A stretch of DNA of 40,747 bases from Marivita sp. (GCF_020055635.1 NZ_JAIPUT010000041.1:1-40747), one strand, 5' to 3'; positions 1 to 8,183 are shown, numbered from the stretch's first letter. Translations and numbers: made by a program. Notes: generated from the letters alone by a model not told the origin.

Positions 1-833
1 TGTTCCTTGGGGAATATTCCTCCACCGGCAATCCGGGCCTCAACTTCGCTCCGTGGCCGGTCGTGACCGCCGAGATCGTGAACGTGACATCGGAACGCAC
101 CGAGAATATCGGCGGCGGCCGCGGTGGCGGTGGCGGCGACGGTCTCATGCTGACCACGGATGCCAACATCGTGGATATCGATTTCCAGGTGGTCTGGAAC
201 ATCAACGATCCGGCGAAACTGCTGTTCAATCTGCGCGATCCGCAGGTGACGGTGCAGGCGGTTTCCGAAGCGGTGATGCGCGAGATCATCGCGGCGACCA
301 ACCTGGCCCCGATCCTCAACCGGGACCGTGGTCTGATTGCCGATACCGCACGCGAGAACATCCAGGCGACGCTTGACGAATACGAAAGCGGGATCAGCAT
401 CGTCCGGGTCAACCTCGATACCGCCGACCCGCCCAGCGAAGTGATCGACGCCTTCCGCGAGGTCCAGGCCGCAGAACAGGAACGTGACCGGTTGCAACGC
501 CAGGCCGACGCCTATGCGAACCGGGTGCTTGCGGAAGCGCGTGGTCAATCGGCACAGATCCTCGAAGAGGCCGAAGGCTACCGGGCACAGGTCGTGAACG
601 AAGCCATCGGTGAGGCAAGCCGCTTCATCGCCGTGGCGCAGGAATTCAACGAGGCGCCGGAAGTCACCCAGCGCCGCCTGTATCTCGAAACGCTCGAACG
701 GACGCTCGGAGATCTGGACAAGATCCTGCTGGACGAAACCGGCAGCGCCGCGGGGGGACAGGGCGTCTTGCCGTATCTGCCACTCAATGAACTACGCCGG
801 TCCGGACAGACGGGCACGGGAGGGTCGAACTGA
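1..833 (+). CDS. hflK: HflK, membrane protease modulator subunit (3' part)
   Basis: The frame is open from the window edge (codons in phase with position 3), so the N-terminal membrane segment lies outside. The visible part is the SPFH/band-7 domain: it starts with the typical GLNFAPWP stretch, then LMLTTDANIV and a VVWNINDP strand, followed by an Ala/Glu/Arg-rich coiled coil (about codons 155-215) and a short Gly-rich tail. HflK pairs with HflC in a large inner-membrane cage that restrains the FtsH protease. A run rich in glycine (GGGRGGGGGDG, near position 110-140) is inserted just before the LMLTTD strand, where the E. coli protein has only a short loop. The stop overlaps the hflC start (TGATG), which indicates translational coupling. 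The identity is secure from the domain plus the hflC neighbour. Confidence 0.95.
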   Translation, partial: FLGEYSSTGNPGLNFAPWPVVTAEIVNVTSERTENIGGGRGGGGGDGLMLTTDANIVDIDFQVVWNINDPAKLLFNLRDPQVTVQAVSEAVMREIIAATNLAPILNRDRGLIADTARENIQATLDEYESGISIVRVNLDTADPPSEVIDAFREVQAAEQERDRLQRQADAYANRVLAEARGQSAQILEEAEGYRAQVVNEAIGEASRFIAVAQEFNEAPEVTQRRLYLETLERTLGDLDKILLDETGSAAGGQGVLPYLPLNELRRSGQTGTGGSN

Positions 834-1882
834 TGCGTAAAACCGCTTACCTTCTTCCGATCGGCGTCATTGCCGTGGTCGGATTCCTGTCGTCGATCTT
901 CATCGTCGATGAACGTGAAAAGGCGCTTGTCCTTCAATTCGGCCAGATCAAGCAGGTCGTCGAGGAGCCGGGACTGGGCTTCAAGCTTCCGATCATCCAG
1001 GAGGTCGTGCGCTATGACGGCCGCATCCTGTCGCTGGACACGGACACGATCGAAGTCACGCCGTCGGATGATCGACGCCTCGTGGTCGACGCCTTCACCC
1101 GCTACCGGATCGCCGATGTGGTCCAGTTCCGCCAGGCTGTCGGCATCGGCGGCACACGGGTGGCCGAAGACCGGCTGTCGTCGGTCCTGAACGCGCAGAT
1201 CCGGGAAGTCCTGGGTGCCGATCAGGTGACATCCGACACGATCCTGTCACCTCAGCGGCGCCAGCTGGCCCTGCGCATCCGCGACCAGGCCCGCACCAGC
1301 GCGGCCGGCCTCGGGCTCGAGATCGTCGACGTGCGGCTCAAGCAGACCAACCTGCCGGAACAGAACCTGGCCGCGACCTTTGCCCGGATGCGGGCGGAAC
1401 GCGAACGCGAGGCTGCGGACGAGATCGCCCGCGGTAACGAGGCCGCACAGCGCGTGCGCGCCGCCGCCGACCGGACCGTGGTCGAAACGGTGTCCAACGC
1501 GGAACGGGAAGCCAACATCACGCGCGGTGTGGCGGATGCGGAACGAAACAGCATCTATGCCGAAGCCTATGGCAGCAACCCCGAGTTCTTTGCCTTCTAC
1601 CGGTCGCTCGAGGCGATGGAGGAGTCGCTGAACGCGGAAAACTCGACCCTCGTGTTTTCGCCCGAGAGCGAATTCCTGAGCCAGATGTTCGAAGTCATCC
1701 GGGCCGACGGCCTTGGCCGGGTGGACGTGCCGGATGTCGATATCGAGCGGCTGCGCGAACGGGCACCGGAGGCGACGATCTCTCCCGACCTGCCCGAAAT
1801 GGAGCGGGAGCGGCTTGAAGAGCAGCTCGACGAACAGGAAGCGCAGGAAAACCGCAACGCCGGTGAGGACGCGACGAATTGA
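833..1882 (+). CDS. hflC: HflC, membrane protease modulator subunit
   Basis: This is a 349-residue SPFH/band-7 protein. One N-terminal membrane segment (about residues 5-25) is followed by the VDEREKALVLQFGQ motif typical of HflC, the prohibitin-like domain to about residue 190, a long charged coiled coil (about 185-240) and an acidic, Glu-rich C-terminal tail (about 300-349). The tail makes it slightly longer than the E. coli protein (334 residues). HflC and HflK form the FtsH-associated cage on the periplasmic side of the inner membrane. The ATG overlaps the hflK stop, and the downstream DUF2065 gene overlaps the hflC stop, so the three genes form one coupled operon, as in E. coli hflK-hflC-yjeT. 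Confidence 0.96.
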   Translation: MRKTAYLLPIGVIAVVGFLSSIFIVDEREKALVLQFGQIKQVVEEPGLGFKLPIIQEVVRYDGRILSLDTDTIEVTPSDDRRLVVDAFTRYRIADVVQFRQAVGIGGTRVAEDRLSSVLNAQIREVLGADQVTSDTILSPQRRQLALRIRDQARTSAAGLGLEIVDVRLKQTNLPEQNLAATFARMRAEREREAADEIARGNEAAQRVRAAADRTVVETVSNAEREANITRGVADAERNSIYAEAYGSNPEFFAFYRSLEAMEESLNAENSTLVFSPESEFLSQMFEVIRADGLGRVDVPDVDIERLRERAPEATISPDLPEMERERLEEQLDEQEAQENRNAGEDATN

Positions 1883-2070
1883 TCGACACGCTGATCCTCG
1901 GGATTGCAATGGTTTTGATCGTGGAGGGGCTGGTGTACGCACTGGCCCCTTCGCTTGTGGAGCGGATGCTTGAAGCCATGCGCGCGATGCCGCTTGATCT
2001 GCGACGCTTGATTGGCGTGTCGGCGATTGCGGCCGGGGCCACCATGCTATGGATATTGCAGAGCTTTTGA
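1879..2070 (+). CDS. DUF2065 (YjeT-like) small membrane protein
   Basis: This 63-residue protein starts at TTG 1879, overlapping the last four bases of hflC, with GGTGAGG upstream. It contains two hydrophobic segments (about residues 4-24 and 43-60) joined by a short basic loop. That size and topology are characteristic of the DUF2065 family, whose E. coli member YjeT is also encoded right after hflC. The molecular role is unknown; conserved position suggests a function with the HflKC-FtsH complex, which is inference. The TTG start is chosen because no ATG or GTG gives a full first membrane segment. Confidence 0.85.
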   Translation: MIDTLILGIAMVLIVEGLVYALAPSLVERMLEAMRAMPLDLRRLIGVSAIAAGATMLWILQSF

Positions 2071-2135
2071 CGGCGTCGGTGCCGCCGGACCGCGTCACGC
2101 GCGGGTCACATAGTCTTGATACGCAGGTTTCCTGT

Positions 2136-2163
2136 TTGCGTGTTGCCCCGTCGCACCTACATT
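2136..2163 (+). promoter_or_regulatory. Candidate promoter of the degP-like gene
   Basis: TTGCGT (2136-2141), a 16-base spacer and TACATT (2158-2163) resemble a sigma-70 promoter. Initiation near 2170 would give a leader of about 50 bases. I saw no convincing RpoH or RpoE box. Weak evidence. Confidence 0.3.
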
Positions 2164-2221
2164 ACCACAATATATGGCAGGCGGCGTCGATGCAGCCGCT
2201 TCAAAGACGAAGGAGTTTCCC

Positions 2222-3697
2222 TTGACCTCACAGGCAATTGCAATCGAACAGGATCGGTCGACGCCCTTGCGTCTGTTCTGGCTGACCTCGCTGTCGATGA
2301 TCCTGATAGTCGCACAATCGCTGATGGCACATGCGCGCATGCCGGAAAGCTTTGCGGACCTGGCCGAGCAGATCAGCCCGTCCGTCGTGAACATCACCAC
2401 CTCCACCACGGTTGCCGGCCGCACCGGTCCGCAGGGGATCGTCCCGGAAGGATCGCCGTTCGAAGACTTCTTCCGCGAATTCCAGGATCGCGGCGGGCAG
2501 GGCGACCGTCCGCGCCGCTCCTCGGCGCTCGGCTCCGGCTTCGTGATTTCCGAAGACGGGTACATCGTGACCAACAACCACGTCATCGAAGGCGCCGACG
2601 AGGTGCTGGTCGAATTCTTTTCGGGGCGGGAACTGCCGGCCGAGATCATCGGCACCGACCCCAATACCGACATCGCGCTCCTGAAGGTGACAAGCGACGA
2701 ACCACTGCCCTTCGTCAGCTTCGGCGACAGTGACACCGCCCGCGTCGGTGATTGGGTCATGGCCATGGGCAACCCGCTTGGTCAGGGCTTCTCGGTCTCG
2801 GCAGGGATCGTTTCGGCCCGCAACCGTGCGCTCAGCGGCACCTATGACGACTACATCCAGACCGACGCCGCCATCAACCGCGGCAACTCGGGTGGGCCGC
2901 TGTTCAACATGGATGGCGACGTGATCGGCGTGAACACCGCGATCCTGTCGCCCAATGGCGGCTCGATCGGCATCGGCTTCTCGATGGCGTCGAACGTGGT
3001 GACCCGCGTGGTCGACCAGCTTCAGGAATTCGGTGAAACCCGCCGTGGCTGGCTCGGTGTCCGCATCCAGGACGTGACCGAAGACGTGGCCGAAGCGCTG
3101 GGCCTTGCCGACGCCAAGGGGGCGCTGGTCTCGGACGTGCCGGAAGGCCCCGCGATGGAAGCGGGCATGCAAGCCGGTGACGTGATTGTCAGCTTCGACG
3201 GCCGCGAGGTCGAGGACACCCGCGGTCTGGTGCGCCAGGTCGGCAACACCGCCGTCGGCAAGGCGGTGCGCGTGGTCGTGAATCGCGACGGTGAAACCCA
3301 GACGCTGCTGGTGACGCTGGGACGCCGCGAAGAGGCAGAGAGTGCCGTTCCGGCATCGCAGCCTAGCCCGGAAGAGGACGAAACGCCTCAGTCGCTGGAC
3401 ATGATGGGCCTGACCCTCAGCCCGCTCACCGACGAGATTCGCGCGCAACTCGAACTCGACGAAAACGCCGAAGGTCTGGCCGTGATGGATGTCGACGAGA
3501 CCTCCGAAGCCTTCGAAAAGGGTCTGCGCGCTGGTGACGTGATCACCGAAGCCGGTCAGGCGCAGGTGTCGGTGCCCCGCGATCTGGAAGACCGCATCGC
3601 CGAGGCACAGGACGCTGGCCGCAAGTCGATCCTGCTGCTGGTCCGTCGTGCCGGTGATCCTCGCTTCGTGGCGCTGAACATCGAAGACACCGAGTAG
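2222..3697 (+). CDS. degP: DegP/HtrA-type periplasmic serine protease (Do family)
   Basis: The start is taken as TTG 2222, preceded by AAGGAG with a 6-base gap. An in-frame ATG at 2174 exists but has no ribosome site and would add 16 unlikely residues. From the TTG the protein has 491 residues: a signal/anchor segment (about 18-37), a trypsin-like domain with the full triad His120 (TNNHVIEGA), Asp150 (DPNTDIALLKV) and Ser223 (GNSGGPLFN), then two PDZ domains (about 285-375 and 400-485), the first opening with RRGWLGVRIQ. It would degrade or hold misfolded envelope proteins. It follows the hflKC operon after a 150-base gap with its own candidate promoter, grouping two membrane quality-control systems. 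A strong terminator follows. It could equally be named degQ or mucD; the subfamily cannot be fixed by eye. Confidence 0.93.
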   Translation: MTSQAIAIEQDRSTPLRLFWLTSLSMILIVAQSLMAHARMPESFADLAEQISPSVVNITTSTTVAGRTGPQGIVPEGSPFEDFFREFQDRGGQGDRPRRSSALGSGFVISEDGYIVTNNHVIEGADEVLVEFFSGRELPAEIIGTDPNTDIALLKVTSDEPLPFVSFGDSDTARVGDWVMAMGNPLGQGFSVSAGIVSARNRALSGTYDDYIQTDAAINRGNSGGPLFNMDGDVIGVNTAILSPNGGSIGIGFSMASNVVTRVVDQLQEFGETRRGWLGVRIQDVTEDVAEALGLADAKGALVSDVPEGPAMEAGMQAGDVIVSFDGREVEDTRGLVRQVGNTAVGKAVRVVVNRDGETQTLLVTLGRREEAESAVPASQPSPEEDETPQSLDMMGLTLSPLTDEIRAQLELDENAEGLAVMDVDETSEAFEKGLRAGDVITEAGQAQVSVPRDLEDRIAEAQDAGRKSILLLVRRAGDPRFVALNIEDTE

Positions 3698-3719
3698 GCA
3701 ACACCCTGAGCGAACATGA

Positions 3720-3752
3720 AGAAAGGGCGCCGATCGTTTCGGCGCCCTTTCT
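3720..3752. terminator. Strong bidirectional intrinsic terminator between degP and prpE
   Basis: A 14-base stem (GAAAGGGCGCCGA pairing with its complement at 3739-3751, plus one A-T pair) closes a TCGTT loop. T-rich DNA follows on the plus strand and A-rich DNA precedes it, so it can stop transcription from degP and from the converging prpE. Confidence 0.85.
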
Positions 3753-3773
3753 CTATTCTATTGACGGAAGAAA

Positions 3774-3793
3774 CGGATGCGACGACGCATCCG
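3774..3793. repeat. Imperfect member of the GTCGAC palindrome family
   Basis: Eight-base arms CGGATGCG and CGCATCCG flank ACGA. The arms match those of the perfect palindrome at 33099-33120, which has TCGA at the centre, so this looks like a copy with one changed central base. It lies 6 bases from the prpE stop. Confidence 0.7.
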
Positions 3794-3799
3794 CCCGCG

Positions 3800-5692
3800 T
3801 CATCCCTTGGCGTAGCCCATGTCCTGAAGCGCCAGCTTGATCTCGTCGAGGATGGCCGGGTCGTCGATGGTGGCGGGCAGCTTGAACGCTTCGCCATCCG
3901 CGATCTTGACCATGGTCGCCCGCAGGATCTTGCCCGAGCGGGTCTTGGGCAAACGGTCCACCACCGCGCAGAGCTTGAATGCCGCGACAGGTCCGATCTT
4001 GTCCCGTACCAGCTTGACGCATTCCTTGGCGACCTCTTCATGCGGTCGGTTCACACCCTTGGTCAGGCAGACAAAGCCCATCGGCAACTGGCCCTTGAGC
4101 TGATCTGTGACGCCGATCACCGCGCATTCCGCCACGTCCGGATGTCCCGCCAGCACCTCTTCCATACCGCCGGTGGACAGGCGGTGGCCCGCGACGTTGA
4201 TCACGTCATCGGTGCGCGCCATGATGTAGAGGTACCCGTCCTCGTCGATCATGCCTGCATCGCCGGTCTCGTAATAGCCGGGGAAATGCGACAGGTAGGA
4301 TTTGCGGAACCGGTCCTCGGCGTTCCACAGCGTCGGCAGGGTGCCCGGCGGCAGCGGCAGCTTGACCGCGATGGCGCCCAGCTCTCCGGCCTTCATCGGA
4401 TGGCCCGCCTCGTCGAGGATCTGCACGTCATAGCCGGGCATCGGCACCGAAGGTGATCCGATCTTGACCGGGAGCGCCTCGATTCCAGCCGGCATGCCGG
4501 CGATGGTCCAGCCGGTCTCGGTCTGCCACCAATGGTCGTAGACCGGTTTGCTGGTGACATTCATCGCCCATTCGATGGTGTCGGGATCGGCGCGTTCACC
4601 GGCAAGGTAGATCGCCTTGAGGCAGGACAGGTCGTATTTCCGGACGAATTCGCCCTGGGGATCGTCGCGCTTGACCGCGCGGAAGGCGGTCGGCGCGGTG
4701 AAGAAGCTGCGCACGTTGTGTTCGGAAATGATTCGCCAGAAGGTGCCCGCGTCGGGCGTTCCGATCGGCTTGCCCTCGAACACGATGGTGGTGTTGCCGT
4801 GAATGAGCGGCGCGTAGCAGATATAGCTGTGCCCCACGACCCAGCCCACGTCGGACGCGGCCCAGAAGACGTCACCGGGATCGACATTGTAGATGTTCTT
4901 CATCGACCAGTTCAGCGCCACAAGGTGGCCGCCGGTGTGACGGATGACGCCCTTGGGCGCGCCGGTGGTGCCGGAGGTATACAGGATATAGGCCGGGTGG
5001 TTGCCCTCGACGGGCACGCACTCGGCGGGCTCGACGCCGTACTGGAACCCGTGCCAGTCGACATCGCGACCCTCTTCGAGATGCGCCACTTCCTGTTCGC
5101 GCTGGAAGATCACGCAGAAATCGGGGGCGTGGGTGGCCTGTTCGATGGCCCCGTCCAGCAGCGGCTTGTAATGCACCACGCGGCCGGGTTCGACACCGCA
5201 GGAGGCGGCGATGATCGCCTTGGGTTTCGCGTCGTCGATGCGGACCGCCAGTTCGCTCGCGGCAAAGCCGCCGAACACCACCGAATGGATCGCGCCCAGC
5301 CGGGAACAGGCCAGCATCGCCTCGAGCGCCTCGGGCACCATCGGCATGTAGATGATGACGCGGTCGCCCTTCTCGATCCCCTTGGCGCGCAGCGCACCCG
5401 CCAGACGGGCCACGCGGTTGCGCAGTTCGGAATAGGTGATCTTGTGCACCGTGCCGGTGATCGGGCTGTCATAGATGATCGCAACCTGGCCGCCGCGCCC
5501 GGCCTCGACATGGCGGTCGACGGCGTTCCAGCAGGTGTTGGTCTTGCCGTCGGCGAACCATTCATAGAGGTTGTCACCGACCTCGAACAGCGCCTTGCTG
5601 GGCTTTTCGTCCCAGTCGATCGCCTCGGCGGCCTGCATCCAGAACCCTTCCGGATCCGACTTCCAGCTTTGATAGACGTCTTGATACCCCAT
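3800..5692 (-). CDS. prpE: Propionyl-CoA synthetase (propionate-CoA ligase)
   Basis: This 630-residue acyl-CoA synthetase has the length and sequence of PrpE. It activates propionate with ATP and CoA through an acyl-adenylate. The sequence shows the P-loop-like TSGTTGAPKG (239-248), the VYDHWWQTETG motif, YETGDAG, and the C-terminal LPKTRSGKILR with the catalytic, acetylation-prone lysine near 588. An N-terminal segment typical of acetyl/propionyl-CoA synthetases is present. AGGAGGAG precedes the ATG at a normal distance. PrpE is preferred over acetyl-CoA synthetase because of the family-typical WNAVDRH and VVFGGFAASELAVRIDDA stretches and the TGCAAA-type control region upstream, but exact substrate preference is inference. 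It is transcribed alone, converging on degP. Confidence 0.92.
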   Translation of the reverse strand: MGYQDVYQSWKSDPEGFWMQAAEAIDWDEKPSKALFEVGDNLYEWFADGKTNTCWNAVDRHVEAGRGGQVAIIYDSPITGTVHKITYSELRNRVARLAGALRAKGIEKGDRVIIYMPMVPEALEAMLACSRLGAIHSVVFGGFAASELAVRIDDAKPKAIIAASCGVEPGRVVHYKPLLDGAIEQATHAPDFCVIFQREQEVAHLEEGRDVDWHGFQYGVEPAECVPVEGNHPAYILYTSGTTGAPKGVIRHTGGHLVALNWSMKNIYNVDPGDVFWAASDVGWVVGHSYICYAPLIHGNTTIVFEGKPIGTPDAGTFWRIISEHNVRSFFTAPTAFRAVKRDDPQGEFVRKYDLSCLKAIYLAGERADPDTIEWAMNVTSKPVYDHWWQTETGWTIAGMPAGIEALPVKIGSPSVPMPGYDVQILDEAGHPMKAGELGAIAVKLPLPPGTLPTLWNAEDRFRKSYLSHFPGYYETGDAGMIDEDGYLYIMARTDDVINVAGHRLSTGGMEEVLAGHPDVAECAVIGVTDQLKGQLPMGFVCLTKGVNRPHEEVAKECVKLVRDKIGPVAAFKLCAVVDRLPKTRSGKILRATMVKIADGEAFKLPATIDDPAILDEIKLALQDMGYAKG

Positions 5693-5788
5693 CCCGATCT
5701 CCTCCTCTGACGTGTTGGACTTGGCCTACGGCGCGGGCGACCTTGCGGCAAGTCTCTCGATCAACCGCGCGGCAGATGGCCGCAAAAA

Positions 5789-5901
5789 CTTTGCAGTTTC
5801 GGCGCTAACAGATTGCAAATTTTTGCAAACCCCCTGCAATTATGCAAAGATGAAGTGTTGACCGGCGTGTTTTGCAAAACTGCAAACTCCGTGATGCAAA
5901 C
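5789..5901 (-). promoter_or_regulatory. Cluster of TTTGCAAA-like sites upstream of prpE
   Basis: Eight TGCA cores lie in about 110 bases of otherwise GC-rich DNA, with core G at 5793, 5815, 5825, 5836, 5844, 5874, 5882 and 5896. The best are TTTGCAAA at 5822-5829, ATTGCAAA at 5812-5819 and the 12-base palindrome GTTTTGCAAAAC at 5869-5880. From memory, TTTGCAAA elements are the binding units of short-chain fatty acyl-CoA regulators (ScfR family: PccR of Rhodobacter, RamB and PrpR of actinobacteria) that control propionate and acetate genes. The site lies 97-209 bases upstream of the prpE start, so it is a likely operator. No such regulator is encoded in the window. Confidence 0.7.
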
Positions 5902-5924
5902 TTGTCGGCCCTCCGAGTCGCGCA

Positions 5925-6476
5925 TCACAGCTGGTCGCGGGGCGTCGCCAGAAGCCCCAGCCCCCGCGCCGATCGCATCGACAGCAGACCGCTGGGCAGG
6001 CCTCGGGCGCTCTGGTAGCGGCGCACCGCCTGCAGGGTGCGGACATCCATCTTTCCGGTGATCGGACCGCGGTACAGCCCGCGGGCTTCAAGCGCGCGCT
6101 GCAGCGTCGCGATGAGGTCCGGCGTCAACGCGGCGGGGCAGGGGGTTTCGAAGGTCAGTTCCTGCCGTTCGCGGGTGATCGCCTGCGCGGTTTCGGTCCG
6201 GTAGCGCGCCGGCGACAGGAGTGTGCCATCCTCGGCGAGGCGGGCCGGAGCGATTTCGATCTGGCGGGTGACGGTCTCGATCCTGGCGGGTGCCACGTCC
6301 CGCACCCAGCAGCTGTCCGGAGCGACGCCGGCCGGCGGGTCGATCCGGGCAGAGGAAAAATCGGGCACCGCAGGTTGCGCCGCGCCATTTCCGGAACCTT
6401 CGATGTCGGCACAGCCCGTCACAACGGCCAAGGCCACGGCCCACAGAGCCCGGGTCGCTGACGGGAAAGGGGTCAC
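5925..6476 (-). CDS. Putative lipoprotein with C-terminal peptidoglycan-binding domain
   Basis: This 183-residue protein starts at GTG 6476. The N-terminus is a lipoprotein signal with a VVTGC lipobox, giving lipidated Cys22. Residues about 50-115 form a domain with two cysteines (SCWVRD and FETPCPA) that I cannot name. Residues about 115-175 match the PG_binding_1 fold: LIATLQRALEARGLYRGPI, then TLQAVRRYQSARGL, the usual three-helix pattern. It probably sits in the periplasm, tethered to a membrane and holding peptidoglycan. It follows the orphan OB-fold gene on the same strand after 42 bases and might be cotranscribed with it; no clear ribosome site precedes the GTG. Confidence 0.75.
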   Translation of the reverse strand: MTPFPSATRALWAVALAVVTGCADIEGSGNGAAQPAVPDFSSARIDPPAGVAPDSCWVRDVAPARIETVTRQIEIAPARLAEDGTLLSPARYRTETAQAITRERQELTFETPCPAALTPDLIATLQRALEARGLYRGPITGKMDVRTLQAVRRYQSARGLPSGLLSMRSARGLGLLATPRDQL

Positions 6477-6518
6477 GGAGGGGGCGCGCCTGTTTGACTG
6501 TTTCTGCTGAGCCGCAGT

Positions 6519-6950
6519 CTAACCCGTTTGCGGGTCTGGTGAAAGCGCCTCTGGCCGATGTTCCGCTCGATCCTCCGGAGGGTCTTCGGGCGCAGGCGCC
6601 AGAAGCTGATCCAGCAGCGGCGAGATGTCCTCGATCACCTCGGCAATCACATGGATCACGTCGCCCTCGCTTTGCAACCGCCCGGTCACGCGCAACATCC
6701 GCCCGGCGATTACCGCACGGCGATGACGTTCATAAAGCTTGCGCCAGACGATGATGTTCACCGTGCCGGTCTCGTCCTCGAGCGTGAGGAAGATCACACC
6801 CTTGGCGGTGCCGGGGCGTTGCCGCAGGATGACCAGCCCCGCCACCGCGATCCGCGCATTGTCGGGCGGCACGCGCAGTTGCGACGCCGTCAGGCAGGAC
6901 GGCGGCCGCGGCCAGTTGGTCTGGGTGGAGCGGGGCGTGACGACTCGCAT
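6519..6950 (-). CDS. Orphan OB-fold protein matching the C-terminus of error-prone polymerase DnaE2 (ImuC)
   Basis: This is 143 residues from ATG 6950. Residues about 30-115 follow the C-terminal OB-fold of DnaE2/ImuC almost motif by motif: IAVAGLVILRQRPGTAKGV, FLTLEDETGTVNIIVW, a KLYERHRR helix, RMLRVTGRLQSEGDVIHV and IEDISPLLDQL. The polymerase, PHP and finger domains (about 900 residues) are absent, and upstream DNA holds no trace of them. A perfect LexA box begins 2 bases from the ATG and a -10-like TATTTT lies 7 bases from it, so the message would be leaderless. A longer frame opening at 7040 would place the operator inside coding sequence and is rejected. Either a small SOS-induced nucleic-acid-binding protein, or the remains of an imuA-imuB-dnaE2 cassette after internal deletion. 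OB-fold identity is firm; function is unknown. Confidence 0.75.
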   Translation of the reverse strand: MRVVTPRSTQTNWPRPPSCLTASQLRVPPDNARIAVAGLVILRQRPGTAKGVIFLTLEDETGTVNIIVWRKLYERHRRAVIAGRMLRVTGRLQSEGDVIHVIAEVIEDISPLLDQLLAPAPEDPPEDRAEHRPEALSPDPQTG

Positions 6951-6952
6951 GG

Positions 6953-6967
6953 GAACAAAAATAGAAC
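6953..6967 (-). promoter_or_regulatory. LexA (SOS) box, alphaproteobacterial type
   Basis: Read on the minus strand this is GTTC-N7-GTTC, the alphaproteobacterial LexA operator, with no mismatch. It overlaps the candidate -10 of the orphan OB-fold gene. In this class the same box normally drives imuA-imuB-dnaE2, which agrees with the gene's DnaE2 origin. Confidence 0.8.
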
Positions 6968-6985
6968 ATCTTGCGGGCGACGCAA
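6958..6985 (-). promoter_or_regulatory. Candidate promoter giving a leaderless mRNA
   Basis: On the minus strand, TTGCGT (6985-6980), a 16-base spacer and TATTTT (6963-6958) end 7 bases before the A of ATG 6950, so initiation would fall at or next to the start codon. The -10 lies inside the LexA box. A small inverted repeat (CTTGCG, 6970-6986) overlaps the -35. Confidence 0.45.
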
Positions 6986-7087
6986 GTCCCGCGCCTTGTG
7001 CGGTTTCCGGATCGTCCTGGCCGCAATGCCTGACGGGCATTTGACGCCGAAAGGGGCTGGCAGGTCGGCCTTTGCCAGACTAGGTAA

Positions 7088-7441
<354 letters not shown>

Positions 7442-7445
7442 GCCC

Positions 7446-8183
7446 ATGTCGGCGCCGCGTCGACTGTTGCGTCTGCTGCCGAAAGGCGTCGGTCTGACGC
7501 TGGCGCTCTTGGCGGCGTCGCAGGGGGCGGCGCAAGAGATCGTGTCGGCGCGCTTTGACGGGCCGACCACGCGCTATCCGCATGGCGTTCTGGGCGATGA
7601 GATCGAATATGACACGCTTGTGGCGCGGCTGAGCGACGGGCGCGAGATCGCCGTGCGCTGGGCCGAGGGCATCGTGTTCGAGGATCTGTCGCCGCGCAGG
7701 GTCGATGTCGATGGCGATGGCGCCCCCGAACTGGTGGTGGTCGAGAGCCACGAGACCCGGGGGGCGCGGCTGGCGGTTTGGGGGCTGGTCGATGGCGCGC
7801 TGGTGCAGTTGGCCGCCACACCGCATATCGGCACGCGGTTCCGCTGGCTTGCGCCGGTGGCGATTGCCGATCTGGATGGCGACGGAGCGGTGGAACTGGC
7901 CTATGTGGACCGGCCGCACCTGGCCAAGGTGTTGCGGGTCTGGCGCTATGCGGCAGGCGGGCGACTGACCGAGGTGGCGTCACTGGCCGGGCTGACAAAT
8001 CACCGCATCGGCTGGGACTACATCGCGGGCGGGGTGCGTGACTGCGGGCAGGGGCCGGAGATGGTGCTGGCGGATGCAGACTGGTCGGACATCGCGGCCG
8101 TGCGCTTTGATGGCACCTCGCTGACGCGGCGGATTCTGGGACCGTACGGTGCCGAGGCCTTGGAGCGCGCTCTGGACTGTTGA
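7446..8183 (+). CDS. Secreted FG-GAP/VCBS repeat protein
   Basis: This 245-residue protein has an N-terminal signal peptide (hydrophobic run about 13-28, cleavage after an AAA-type site near ASQGAAQ). Two calcium-loop motifs of FG-GAP/VCBS repeats are clear: DVDGDGAPELVVVES (about 88-102) and DLDGDGAVELAYVDR (about 143-157), with weaker repeats around them, suggesting a small beta-propeller in the periplasm. The start is ATG 7446, 4 bases after the ferredoxin stop. The pairing with a cytosolic ferredoxin is unexplained. A tandem of perfect palindromes begins 6 bases after the stop. No enzymatic role can be assigned. Confidence 0.8.
   Translation: MSAPRRLLRLLPKGVGLTLALLAASQGAAQEIVSARFDGPTTRYPHGVLGDEIEYDTLVARLSDGREIAVRWAEGIVFEDLSPRRVDVDGDGAPELVVVESHETRGARLAVWGLVDGALVQLAATPHIGTRFRWLAPVAIADLDGDGAVELAYVDRPHLAKVLRVWRYAAGGRLTEVASLAGLTNHRIGWDYIAGGVRDCGQGPEMVLADADWSDIAAVRFDGTSLTRRILGPYGAEALERALDC

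Noticed and set aside
2105-2150. RpoH-type promoter for the degP-like gene (CTTGAT at 2115)
   Set aside because: No acceptable -10 partner at the right distance; the TTGCGT/TACATT pair fits better.
4532-5710. A 392-codon plus-strand open frame opposite prpE
   Set aside because: It is low in complexity, rich in Arg, Gly and Asp, with no family resemblance; prpE on the other strand is unambiguous.
6951-7040. Longer form of the OB-fold protein starting at 7040
   Set aside because: It would place the LexA box and the candidate promoter inside the coding sequence, and the added residues match nothing in DnaE2.
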